Source: a bacterium UBP4_UBA6127 (GTDB lineage Bacteria > UBP4 > UBA4092). From it: a stretch of 63,426 nt of DNA. The stretch covers positions 4,203-67,628 of the forward strand of contig DIVR01000060.1 in NCBI GenBank assembly GCA_002428325.1, given 5' to 3'. A program made the position numbers and the translations under genes. The notes below the pieces were generated by a model. The model did not search any database. It had not been told where the DNA came from and worked only from the letters and a program-made list of their open reading frames with translations. Shown here one piece after another: positions 1 through 8,429 of this stretch; the stretch's first letter is position 1; the number at the start of each line of letters is the position of its first letter.

Positions 1-1925
1 CTCTTTCCGAGACTCTTCCTCAATATCACAGTATCATTGATTGGAATTTCAGATGGTTTGCCGGGATTCCTGAATTGCAATTCTATCCACCGGGTTTTGT
101 TTATATAGGTATTTTCATATATTTAATTTCCTTAGGAATATTATCAACCGGAGCCATCTATCAGATTGTTATTTTAATAGCATTATTTCTTTCCGGGTTA
201 GCAGGATATTTTCTTCTTCAGCGGGCAGGTTTTCCCAAATGGGCAGCGTTAATATCTGGACTTATTCTGTTACTTTATCCGGGGGGAGCCAGCGGAACTT
301 TATTTGGAGTCGTTTTTGGTTTATTAAACTCCAGAATTGCATTAGGGTTGGTTGTTTTAATAACACTTACTTATATAGAATCCCTGAATAATCCATCCAA
401 TAACTCTCCTAAACTTTTTACCATCCTGTTAATCGGGATGCTAATTTTAATGCATCCTTACCATCTATTTCTTGCATTGATTGCGATGTTCTCTCAATTA
501 TTTGCCTGGTGCCGTATTGGTTTAGCAGAACCCAGAAAAGATTTAAGGCGGGCAGTTATCCTGGTATCCATTGGAATGGGGCTGGCAGCGTTCTGGTGGG
601 TTCCTTTGATAATTCACTCAGACTATATGGCAAAAATGCAGGTATGGTCAGCAGGTGCCAAATTTAAAGATTTAATCTATTCCCTATCAGGTGATTTTAC
701 TCAAAAGTTTTTTCTTGGAGTTTATTGCCTCACAGGAATTTCACTTCTCTATGTGAAATATACAGCCAGGCAAAAGTCCATTTTGGCAGGATTATTATTA
801 ACACCCGTATTAATGTTAGCATTTTTATTTTTTGTCAGAATTGTTCTTATGGGGCTAATAAAGTACCATTCAATAGACCCATGGCGATTACAGGATGATT
901 TTTATTTTTCAGTCATGCTTTCTTCAGGGCTGGGTATATACTTTTCTCTCAATAAAGCATTGGAAAAGATAAAGATAATAAAAAATCCGGGTAAAGATTA
1001 CTCGTATGTCATTATCTCCCTGCTAGTGTTTATGATATTAATGACGGGCCTTATGACTATTCTAGCGCCATCTTTTCATTTAAAGGGATATGGAAAATTT
1101 GGTTTTATAAGGCAAACTCGAATAGCTCTGAATCTGGATGAACTTTGGGAATACCTAAAAAATGAAGAGGGAGGAAGAATACTCTTTACCTCTTCAAGAT
1201 CCGGTATTCCGGGATACTCGGATATCATCAATACACATGTTCTGGCATTGACTCCGGAATTTACAGGAAGGTCTATAATAGGCGCGGTCAATGAACCTTT
1301 TTATGCTACAGCAAGTTACTTTTTCTTTGGAGAGCTTCCCCCTGTGGTCATTCAGCAGGAGGCTGATGCTTTACAGAATAAATCCCTTCTGGGTATTGAA
1401 TGGAATAAAATGGATGACCTATATTTCTGGAATGTCTGCCGAGCCTATAATGTGACAACTGTCGTTGTTACCGATAAAGAACCTCAAGCTCTTGTTTATT
1501 TTAAGAATTCTTCAAGATTCCGCCTGGAAAAGACGATTGGTTCCTATAGCCTATTTAATGTTCAGGAATATCAACCGTCCTGGGTTGAATCAAATAATAA
1601 ACAAAATCCTCCTGGAGTTGATAATTGGGATACGCATATTATTAAAATCAGAATTAATAAAGCAAACCAAGGAGATATGCTAAAAGTTAAAATGGGTTAT
1701 TTTCCCCGTTGGAAAGGCTATCTCAACGGGAAAACGATTGCCCTTTTACAAGATGAGAAAGGGCTTATCCAGATAAAATTACCCGCTGGTGAAGATTTGC
1801 TGGTAATTTTAAAGTATGAAACAACGATGGCTGAATGGGCCGGGCGTTTAATAAGCATCCTATCTTTTATATGGCTTGTGTCCCTGATTTGGTACTATTA
1901 TCGACAAAAAACTATTCCAGTTTAG
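1..1925 (+). CDS. Polytopic membrane protein, 5'-truncated by the window edge
   Basis: The frame is open from base 3 to the left edge, so the true start lies outside; a TTG at 75 has no reason to be the start. The visible part (about 640 residues) has many hydrophobic helices in its first 350 residues, then a soluble region of about 220 residues, and a last membrane helix close to the C-terminus. Near the edge it reads WFAGIPELQFYPPGF, a type of motif seen in large membrane proteins of the YfhO and GT-C glycosyltransferase-like superfamilies, where it lies in the first extracytoplasmic loop. A role in moving or modifying lipid-linked sugars is possible but inferred only from architecture. Its 3' end overlaps the convergent lipoprotein gene by 14 bases. 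Confidence 0.6.
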   Translation, partial: LSETLPQYHSIIDWNFRWFAGIPELQFYPPGFVYIGIFIYLISLGILSTGAIYQIVILIALFLSGLAGYFLLQRAGFPKWAALISGLILLLYPGGASGTLFGVVFGLLNSRIALGLVVLITLTYIESLNNPSNNSPKLFTILLIGMLILMHPYHLFLALIAMFSQLFAWCRIGLAEPRKDLRRAVILVSIGMGLAAFWWVPLIIHSDYMAKMQVWSAGAKFKDLIYSLSGDFTQKFFLGVYCLTGISLLYVKYTARQKSILAGLLLTPVLMLAFLFFVRIVLMGLIKYHSIDPWRLQDDFYFSVMLSSGLGIYFSLNKALEKIKIIKNPGKDYSYVIISLLVFMILMTGLMTILAPSFHLKGYGKFGFIRQTRIALNLDELWEYLKNEEGGRILFTSSRSGIPGYSDIINTHVLALTPEFTGRSIIGAVNEPFYATASYFFFGELPPVVIQQEADALQNKSLLGIEWNKMDDLYFWNVCRAYNVTTVVVTDKEPQALVYFKNSSRFRLEKTIGSYSLFNVQEYQPSWVESNNKQNPPGVDNWDTHIIKIRINKANQGDMLKVKMGYFPRWKGYLNGKTIALLQDEKGLIQIKLPAGEDLLVILKYETTMAEWAGRLISILSFIWLVSLIWYYYRQKTIPV

Positions 1926-2952
1926 TTTTATATATCTCATCCATGAACCCCTGAGGAAGTAAATTATCATCAACGGGTTTTGGGATAAGCTGATATTGAG
2001 CCATTAAACTGTTTACTTCATTAAATCTTTCCCTGGAAAGAAAGCCAATCATCATCTGTCCCTTATTATCCTTGTAAAAATGTTTCACCAACTCCCGCAA
2101 TGATTGAAATTCACGGTCTTTATCCATCAAGTTCATTTTGTCATAGTCAGACATTAAAGAAACGGTTTCCTTGGGATTGGTCAGAACATATTTCCACCCT
2201 TTTAATGTGGCTCTGACGAATTTTAATGTTAAATCCTTATCTTCATTAAGAGTCTCTTCCTTGGTAAATATGCAATCTTGAGGGAGTCCCCAGGGGGAGA
2301 ATGCTGCCGATGAGACTGACAAGGTCATTGATTCTGGTTTCTTTGCTATCAATTCCGGATCTGTTGAAAAAGTATCCAGCATTACCATATCTGCGTCTCC
2401 CTTCAGAAACAATTCGATCCCTTTAGGATTTTCTGAAATCAATATATTCTGGGGACTGATTCTGTTATGGGCCAGATAAAGGTAAAATTCATTCCCTAAA
2501 CCATTTGGTGGCAATATTACCTTGTGATGGAGTAAATCAATAGGCGACTTAATGGGACCCTCTGTTTTCCAAACCAGGAGATTCCCACTGGTATATAATA
2601 TTTGCGCTAAATGAGTTATAGGTTTCTCTTGGCTCTTTAATTGAATCAAACGAGGAAGGGTCGTAACTCCAAACAAAGCTTTTCCACTAAGAACACTGTC
2701 CTCAGGCCGGGTTTGGTTGTTTCCATTAAGAATCGTGACATCCAATCCCTCATCATAATAATACCCCTGGCTTAAGGCTGCATAATATCCTGCTGAACGG
2801 GCTTCAATCCCATAAGGTAACTGCAAGCTGACTTGTCTAACAGAATCTTCAGAGATTGAATTGGGGGTTGTATTTTTTCCACATCCTCCCAAACAAATCA
2901 AAAAAACAGCTGAAAATATAAAAATAAAATGGGTTAAATATTTGATATTCAT
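1912..2952 (-). CDS. NMT1/THI5-like substrate-binding lipoprotein
   Basis: 346 residues. The N-terminus is a lipoprotein signal (hydrophobic stretch then LGGC, Cys at about residue 23), so the protein should be anchored on the outer face of a membrane. The mature part resembles periplasmic binding proteins of the SsuA/THI5/NMT1 family (AGYYAALSQGYYYDEGLDV near the N-terminus, then a PILxxLAQI-like strand), which bind thiamine precursors, sulfonates or similar small molecules for ABC import. No permease or ATPase gene is adjacent, so the ligand cannot be guessed. It is divergent from dcd across a gap of about 125 bases and overlaps the preceding gene tail to tail. Confidence 0.75.
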   Translation of the reverse strand: MNIKYLTHFIFIFSAVFLICLGGCGKNTTPNSISEDSVRQVSLQLPYGIEARSAGYYAALSQGYYYDEGLDVTILNGNNQTRPEDSVLSGKALFGVTTLPRLIQLKSQEKPITHLAQILYTSGNLLVWKTEGPIKSPIDLLHHKVILPPNGLGNEFYLYLAHNRISPQNILISENPKGIELFLKGDADMVMLDTFSTDPELIAKKPESMTLSVSSAAFSPWGLPQDCIFTKEETLNEDKDLTLKFVRATLKGWKYVLTNPKETVSLMSDYDKMNLMDKDREFQSLRELVKHFYKDNKGQMMIGFLSRERFNEVNSLMAQYQLIPKPVDDNLLPQGFMDEIYKTKLE

Positions 2953-3077
2953 AGTTATCCATTTTAGCTGAAAATTGCCCTATGTCTCAATCCCAAGAGG
3001 TTATTTAGTTTGATGGCAAAAATTTGATAGAATATCACCTGCAAAAGATGAAATATTTAAGTTATAAGGAGTCCAGG

Positions 3078-3632
3078 ATGACTGTAAAATCAGATAAGTG
3101 GATAAAAAAAATGTCTTTAGAGCAAAAGATGATTGAACCTTTTGAGGATCGGCAGGTTCGAGAAGGTGTTATTTCTTATGGAGTATCATCTTATGGTTAT
3201 GATCTCAGAGTGACTGATGAATTTAAAATATTCACCAATATAAATTCAACTATTGTTGATCCCAAACATTTTGATACAAAATCATTTATTGATTACAAAG
3301 GGGATGTCTGTATTATCCCTCCCAATTCTTTTGCGTTAGCCCGCAGTGTAGAATATTTTAAAATACCTAGAAATGTCATTACGGTCTGTTTGGGTAAATC
3401 CACTTATGCTCGCTGTGGAATTATCGTTAATGTCACCCCGTTCGAGCCTGAATGGGAGGGATTTGTAACCCTGGAAATATCCAATACTACGCCTCTTCCA
3501 GCCAAAATATATGCTTTTGAGGGATTGGCTCAGGTTCTATTCTTTGAATCAGATGAGCAATGTGAAATCTCTTATGCAGATAAGAAGGGTAAATACCAGG
3601 TACAGAAGGAACTGACATTGCCTAAAATATAA
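3078..3632 (+). CDS. dcd: dCTP deaminase
   Basis: Converts dCTP to dUTP (or to dUMP if bifunctional) in pyrimidine nucleotide synthesis; cytosolic homotrimer of the dUTPase fold. The family block PFEPEWEGFVTLEISN is present and carries the expected catalytic Glu, preceded by LGKSTYARCGI and followed by PAKIYAFEGLAQ. The ATG at 3078 is chosen because TAAGGAG ends six bases before it; this gives 184 residues, close to the usual 185-195, whereas the in-frame codon at 3024 would add 18 residues with no homology. The next gene starts about 50 bases downstream on the same strand, so the two may share a transcript. Confidence 0.93.
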   Translation: MTVKSDKWIKKMSLEQKMIEPFEDRQVREGVISYGVSSYGYDLRVTDEFKIFTNINSTIVDPKHFDTKSFIDYKGDVCIIPPNSFALARSVEYFKIPRNVITVCLGKSTYARCGIIVNVTPFEPEWEGFVTLEISNTTPLPAKIYAFEGLAQVLFFESDEQCEISYADKKGKYQVQKELTLPKI

Positions 3633-3680
3633 TGCAATCCGAAATAGGAGCGGTTGGGGAAATGGAGGTTGGCTTTAATT

Positions 3681-4607
3681 ATGATGGAATATCATGAAAT
3701 ACCTCCTTTCATTTATTCACATCAAACAAATATTGATATTGGGGCCCATGTCTTTCCGGTCAGAAAATATGTTGATATCTATAAGAAACTGATTGAGGAA
3801 ACGGGGTTGGCCCCGAGTGATTTTATTGAACCCCAACCGGTTACTCCTGAAATGGTAATGGCAGTTCATCTGAAATCCTATTGGGATGATTTTTCCCAAT
3901 GTAAATGGTCTCCCTATACTGAAAAATCGGAATTTCCACTTTTCCCTAAAGTCGTTGATTTCTTTCTGGCTTCTTCCGGAGGTACTCTATGTGCAAGCCG
4001 AATGGCTTGTCAGCAGGGTATTGCCATCAATATTGGCGGAGGATTTCATCATGCTTTTCCAGATCATGCGGAAGGGTTTTGTTTTCTTAATGATGTGGCC
4101 ATTGCCCTTCAACAGCTTCGCAAAGAACAGCTTATTAGAACAGTATTTATCATTGATTGTGATGTCCACCAGGGTAATGGAACTGCTTTTATTTTTAAAG
4201 ATGATCCGGATGTTTTTACTTTTTCTATACATCAACAGAATACTTTTCCCATAAAGCAAAAAAGCACAGTGGATATTGGGTTGGCAGATGGAGCCGGGGA
4301 CCTTCTTTATCTTTCTACACTGGAGAAATATATTCCCTCTCTTTTGATGAGTTTCCTTCCTGATTTAATTATCTATATTGCCGGAGCAGATCCTTTTGAA
4401 AAGGATCAGTTGGGGGGACTGAAATTAACTATGGAGGGACTTGTAAATCGTGATTCATTTATATTGGAAAATAGCAGGAATATGAAAATACCCCTTGCCA
4501 TTGTTTTAGGAGGGGGGTATGCCATTGATACCAGGGATACTGTCCAGATCCATTTCAATACTTGTAAAAAAGCAATTGAACTATATTCCCATCAAGACCT
4601 ATCTTGA
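3681..4607 (+). CDS. Histone deacetylase family (AcuC/class I-like) amidohydrolase
   Basis: 308 residues from the ATG at 3681, preceded by GGAGG with a 12-base spacer; an upstream TTG at 3654 is possible but homology begins only at the IYSHQTNIDIGAHVFP region. Zinc-amidohydrolase motifs are complete: GGGFHHAFPDHAEGFCFLND (the His pair and the ND loop), IDCDVHQGNG (Asp and His zinc ligands), AGADP (third zinc ligand) and a LGGGY segment carrying the catalytic Tyr. Bacterial members deacetylate acetyl-lysine (AcuC on acetyl-CoA synthetase), acetylpolyamines or other N-acyl substrates; the substrate here is unknown. The gene ends inside the convergent marC gene (9-base overlap). Confidence 0.87.
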   Translation: MMEYHEIPPFIYSHQTNIDIGAHVFPVRKYVDIYKKLIEETGLAPSDFIEPQPVTPEMVMAVHLKSYWDDFSQCKWSPYTEKSEFPLFPKVVDFFLASSGGTLCASRMACQQGIAINIGGGFHHAFPDHAEGFCFLNDVAIALQQLRKEQLIRTVFIIDCDVHQGNGTAFIFKDDPDVFTFSIHQQNTFPIKQKSTVDIGLADGAGDLLYLSTLEKYIPSLLMSFLPDLIIYIAGADPFEKDQLGGLKLTMEGLVNRDSFILENSRNMKIPLAIVLGGGYAIDTRDTVQIHFNTCKKAIELYSHQDLS

Positions 4608-5204
4608 TGCGGGGATTAACAGAGAGACCAGTCCGATTCGTATCATCATGACTGCAATAGCCGCTAAAAGTAAGCTGATGATTTTCGAGATTGCTTTCGC
4701 GCCATTTTCTCCCAGGATTTTAATAAACCAATGAGACTTGGAAAAAATTATCCCTATCAAAAAAATATTACAGAGAATTGCCATTATCGTGATCCAAAGA
4801 CCATGGGTATCGACCTGAATTATGACCGTGGTCAAAACTGCCGGTCCAATGATCAGCGGAACGCCAATAGGAACCACTCCACTGAAAGAGGTACCAGCGG
4901 GTCTTTCTTCACTTTTCTGAGATGTTAATAAATCCATGATGGCCAGGACCAAAAGAACTAATCCTCCAGCAATTTGGAAGTCTGATATGGTAATTCCCAG
5001 AAAATTAAAGACCGCTTTTCCAATTAAAATAAAGCCAAGGGCTATTAGTGTGGCTGTAACCAGGGACTGGAAGAGAACTTTTTTCCTCTCTTTATCAGTC
5101 AGTGACTGGGTAATATTTACATATACCGGCAGTAAACCAATCATATCGATTGCTACAAACAGTGGAATAAAAGTTTCTAAAAAAAACAAGATAAAATGTT
5201 TCAT
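4599..5204 (-). CDS. MarC family integral membrane protein
   Basis: 201 residues, the normal family size, with about six hydrophobic segments. It opens with FLETFIPLFVAIDMIGLLPVYVNIT and later has GPAVLTTVI, both characteristic of the MarC/YhgN family (pfam01914). The function of the family is not established; early links to multiple antibiotic resistance were withdrawn. The ATG lies one base past the stop of rarA, so the two genes are probably translated from one message. Confidence 0.85.
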   Translation of the reverse strand: MKHFILFFLETFIPLFVAIDMIGLLPVYVNITQSLTDKERKKVLFQSLVTATLIALGFILIGKAVFNFLGITISDFQIAGGLVLLVLAIMDLLTSQKSEERPAGTSFSGVVPIGVPLIIGPAVLTTVIIQVDTHGLWITIMAILCNIFLIGIIFSKSHWFIKILGENGAKAISKIISLLLAAIAVMMIRIGLVSLLIPASR

Positions 5205-5205
5205 G

Positions 5206-6537
5206 CTATTGATTTCTTTCTGAAGAATCAGGCTTCTTATTTTTCATGCTTTTCCAGTGGTTCAATCGTTTCATGATATCTGCCTCATACCCCTGACCAT
5301 CAGGTTTATAATAGACATGGTACTTGATATTATCAGGTAAATAATTCTGCTCAATGAAATGGCCCTCAAAATCATGGGCGTATTTATATCCGTCTCCATA
5401 ACCCATGTTTTTCATGAGTTGTGTTGGCGCATTTCTGATATGCATGGGGACTGGCATATCCCGAGTGTTTTGAACATCAGCCATAACCAGTTTATATGCC
5501 TGATAGATGGCATTTGATTTAGGTGCGCAGGCCAGATAAACAGCAGCTTGAGCAATTGCCAGTTCTCCCTCCGGATGACCGAGGAATTCATATGATTCCT
5601 TGGCAGCTATAGCGACAGCCAAGGCATTAGGCGCAGCGTTTCCAACATCTTCCGAGGCAAATCTCACAAGTCTTCTGGCGATATATAAGGGATCTTCGCC
5701 CCCATCCAGCATTCGTGCCATCCAATATAGTGCAGCATCAGGATCGCTGCCTCGTATTGATTTATGTAAAGCTGAAATCAGATTATAGTGTTCTTCTCCT
5801 GATTTATCATAAAGCCTTACTTTTCTTTGCAAGGCATCCTCAACAATCTCCTTGTTAATGACCTTGATACCCGACTGATTCGTATCTGATAATGTAATAG
5901 ACAGCTCCAGAGTGTTCAGGGCTGACCGTGCATCCCCGTTAGTCATTCGGCAGATAAAATCTCTGGCCTCAGGGTCCATCTGAACCGGTATATTACCTAA
6001 CCCCTTTTCCTTGTCAGCCAGAGAACGATCTATAAGCTTGCCGATTTCTTCCTCAGTAAGGGATTTTAAGGTATATACCTGGCACCTGGATAAAAGGGCT
6101 GAGTTTACTTCGAAGGAAGGATTTTCGGTGGTTGCGCCGATAAAAATGATTGAACCCTTTTCGATGTAGGGAAGGAAAGCATCCTGTTGTGATTTGTTAA
6201 ACCGGTGAATTTCATCAACGAACAAAATAGTTTTTCTTTTGAAAAAAGCCAATTGTTCTTCAGCTGATTTCATGACCTCTTTCACTTCCTTAATGCCGGA
6301 AGTGACAGCAGAGAATTTTACAAAATAACAATTGGCATGCTGTGCCATTAATTGGGCGATGGTGGTTTTTCCAGTACCGGGAGGACCCCATAAGATGAAG
6401 GATTGAAGTGAATTATTTTCTAAGGCTTTTCTTAGAACTTTACCTGGACCGACCAGATGGTCTTGTCCAAGTACCTCATCAAAAGTTGTCGGACGTAATC
6501 GATCGGCAAGGGGAGCTGTATTATCAGTATTCTTCAT
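5206..6537 (-). CDS. rarA: Replication-associated recombination protein A (MgsA/WRNIP1 family AAA+ ATPase)
   Basis: Clamp-loader-like AAA+ protein that acts at stalled replication forks. Visible motifs: PLADRLRPTTFDEVLGQDHL at the N-terminus, Walker A GPPGTGKTT, Walker B VDEIHRFNKSQQDA, sensor-1 GATTENPSFEVN, and the C-terminal tetramerisation region with RGSDPDAALYWMARML, typical of RarA and absent from RuvB or DnaX. About 443 residues from the ATG at 6537; a TTG at 6552 has a better placed AAGGA and may be the real start, adding five residues. It sits between a receiver protein and marC with minimal spacing, in a leftward run. Confidence 0.93.
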   Translation of the reverse strand: MKNTDNTAPLADRLRPTTFDEVLGQDHLVGPGKVLRKALENNSLQSFILWGPPGTGKTTIAQLMAQHANCYFVKFSAVTSGIKEVKEVMKSAEEQLAFFKRKTILFVDEIHRFNKSQQDAFLPYIEKGSIIFIGATTENPSFEVNSALLSRCQVYTLKSLTEEEIGKLIDRSLADKEKGLGNIPVQMDPEARDFICRMTNGDARSALNTLELSITLSDTNQSGIKVINKEIVEDALQRKVRLYDKSGEEHYNLISALHKSIRGSDPDAALYWMARMLDGGEDPLYIARRLVRFASEDVGNAAPNALAVAIAAKESYEFLGHPEGELAIAQAAVYLACAPKSNAIYQAYKLVMADVQNTRDMPVPMHIRNAPTQLMKNMGYGDGYKYAHDFEGHFIEQNYLPDNIKYHVYYKPDGQGYEADIMKRLNHWKSMKNKKPDSSERNQ

Positions 6538-6558
6538 GAAAGTAACAATCAATGTCCT

Positions 6559-7011
6559 TTATCCTTGCCAATACACTTTCTTGTCTTTAGCTTCTTCTTC
6601 AATGACTTTATCGTAGGAAATCCGTTCTCTAGGTTCTGGGGGATTTTCATTCATTAAATCATCGATTTTCTTAAGGAGATCCCTTGGCTCAAAAGGTTTT
6701 GTGATGTAAGCAGAGGCTCCTTTTTTTAATCCATATTCTTTATCAATAGGAGTCCCTTTAGCGCTGATAAATATGATGGACACGTCTTTCAATACTGGAT
6801 ATTTACGGCATTGGTCAAAAAACTGGTATCCAGACATTTTGGGCATCATGATATCCAGAATAATCAAATCCGGTAAATATCGAGTTGCTTTGGCTAAGCC
6901 GGATAATCCGTCATTTGCCAGAATGACTTCAAACCGTTCTGCCAGTAATAAATGAAGGGTTCTTAAAATATCAATGGTATCATCTACCACGAGGATTCTT
7001 GGTTTATTCAT
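6559..7011 (-). CDS. Stand-alone response regulator receiver protein
   Basis: 150 residues consisting of one CheY-like receiver domain plus a short charged tail (about 30 residues rich in Glu, Lys, Arg). Acidic pocket VVDDT, phospho-acceptor DLIILDIMMPKMSGYQFF, switch Ser in IFISAKG and the conserved Lys in ITKPFEPRDLL are all present, so it should be phosphorylated. There is no output domain and no histidine kinase in the window, so the partner is unknown. Start set at the ATG at 7011 with GGAGG nine bases upstream; a TTG at 7017 is also in frame. Seven bases or fewer separate it from rarA. Confidence 0.87.
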   Translation of the reverse strand: MNKPRILVVDDTIDILRTLHLLLAERFEVILANDGLSGLAKATRYLPDLIILDIMMPKMSGYQFFDQCRKYPVLKDVSIIFISAKGTPIDKEYGLKKGASAYITKPFEPRDLLKKIDDLMNENPPEPRERISYDKVIEEEAKDKKVYWQG

Positions 7012-7037
7012 AATCAATCCCCTCCAATATTTATCGA

Positions 7038-8315
7038 TTAAGCAATTTCGATTTTCTTTAATCCATCCAGATAAGGTTGGAGTGCCTCCGGTATGGAAAT
7101 GCTGTGATCCTTATTTTGATAATTTTCTATGATAGCTGCCCACGTTCGGCCTATCGCTATGCCTGAACCATTTAAAGTATGAACAAATTCCGGTTTACTG
7201 CCCTGATCCCGTTTGAATCGGATGTTTGCTCTTCTGGCCTGGAAATCGCACACATTACTGCAGGAAGATATCTCCCTGTAAGTATTTTGAGCCGGCATCC
7301 AGACTTCTAAATCATAAGTCTTTGCGGCAGAAAACCCCATATCTCCGGTACATAAAGAGACAACCCTATATGGCAACCCCAGCCTTTGCAATACTTTTTC
7401 GGCGCAGGCTACCAGAGTTTCTAATTCATTGTAAGATGATTCCGGAGTCGTAAATTTAACCATTTCAACTTTATTAAACTGATGGTTGCGAATTAATCCT
7501 CTGGTATCTCGGCCAGCTGCACCTGCTTCACGGCGGAAACAGGGCGTAAATGCCGTGTAATAGATTGGTAACTGGTTTTCCTGCAAAATCTCATCACGGT
7601 GGATGTTCACTAATGAAATCTCAGAAGTTGAAATCAGATAATACGGATCGTCAGCGCATTTAAACATTTCCAACTCAAATTTAGGCAGCTGGCCTGTTCC
7701 AATAAGGGCATCCCGATTGGCCAGAATCGGCGGCATTATCTCAAGGAACCCTTCTTCCTTGGTATGCTGGTCCAGCATAAAGTTCAATAAAGCTCTTTCC
7801 ATGCGGGCTCCCATTCCTTTTAAGAGTGGAAACCGGGCTCCTGAAATCTTTGCTGCGCTGTTAAAATCGAGTATATTGTGAATCTCACCCAAATCCCAAT
7901 GGGGGAGAGGTTCATAATCAAAATGATTCGGAGTACCCCAACGGCGAATCTCAAGATTATCTTTTTCATCTTTACCGACAGGGACCGATTCATGAGGAAT
8001 ATTAGGTATTGTCAGTAATATATCTTCAATCTTCTCTTCCGTGAGCTTGATTTCAATATCCATTGCCTTGATATGTTCACCGACTTCCCGCATGGCAATG
8101 ATTTTACTGTCCGCATTTTCTTTTTTCTTTTTCAATAGAGATATTTCTTCAGAAACTTTATTTCGTTCAGCTTTAAGATCTTCAACTTTCCTGAGGGTAT
8201 TACGCCTCTGGGCATCTAATTCCAATAAAGTATCTAAATTTGTGGCCTGGTTACGTTTTAGTAATGCAGTCCTGAAAAACTCAGGATTTTCTCTAATAGC
8301 TTTAATGTCTAACAT
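7038..8315 (-). CDS. serS: Serine--tRNA ligase
   Basis: 425 residues, normal length. The N-terminal about 110 residues form the long antiparallel coiled coil that grips the variable arm of tRNA-Ser (Lys/Glu-rich, LKKKKENADSK). The class II catalytic core follows with motif 2 FRREAGAAGRDTRGLIRNHQF and motif 3 GSGIAIGRTWAAIIENYQ. Activates serine and charges tRNA-Ser, and also tRNA-Sec where present. The start ATG at 8315 is preceded not by a normally spaced Shine-Dalgarno but by AAAAGGA, then a small hairpin, then seven bases (see separate entry). Confidence 0.96.
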   Translation of the reverse strand: MLDIKAIRENPEFFRTALLKRNQATNLDTLLELDAQRRNTLRKVEDLKAERNKVSEEISLLKKKKENADSKIIAMREVGEHIKAMDIEIKLTEEKIEDILLTIPNIPHESVPVGKDEKDNLEIRRWGTPNHFDYEPLPHWDLGEIHNILDFNSAAKISGARFPLLKGMGARMERALLNFMLDQHTKEEGFLEIMPPILANRDALIGTGQLPKFELEMFKCADDPYYLISTSEISLVNIHRDEILQENQLPIYYTAFTPCFRREAGAAGRDTRGLIRNHQFNKVEMVKFTTPESSYNELETLVACAEKVLQRLGLPYRVVSLCTGDMGFSAAKTYDLEVWMPAQNTYREISSCSNVCDFQARRANIRFKRDQGSKPEFVHTLNGSGIAIGRTWAAIIENYQNKDHSISIPEALQPYLDGLKKIEIA

Positions 8316-8322
8316 AATAATT

Positions 8323-8342
8323 ACGGTTCAAACCGTCCTTTT
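8323..8342 (-). promoter_or_regulatory. serS leader: Shine-Dalgarno plus short hairpin before the start codon
   Basis: Read on the minus strand, AAAAGGA is followed directly by ACGGTT-TG-AACCGT, a perfect 6-bp inverted repeat, then seven bases and the ATG. The linear distance from the Shine-Dalgarno to the ATG is too long (about 21 bases), but folding the hairpin would bring it to a normal distance. This could be a translation control element or chance. Confidence 0.35.
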
Positions 8343-8429
8343 ATAAAATATTCACAGCGATAAAGTTATCGTGATTTTTGCTTATTATATGCCAATTCAG
8401 GAAAGTCGTCTATTAATTGGAATAAACTG

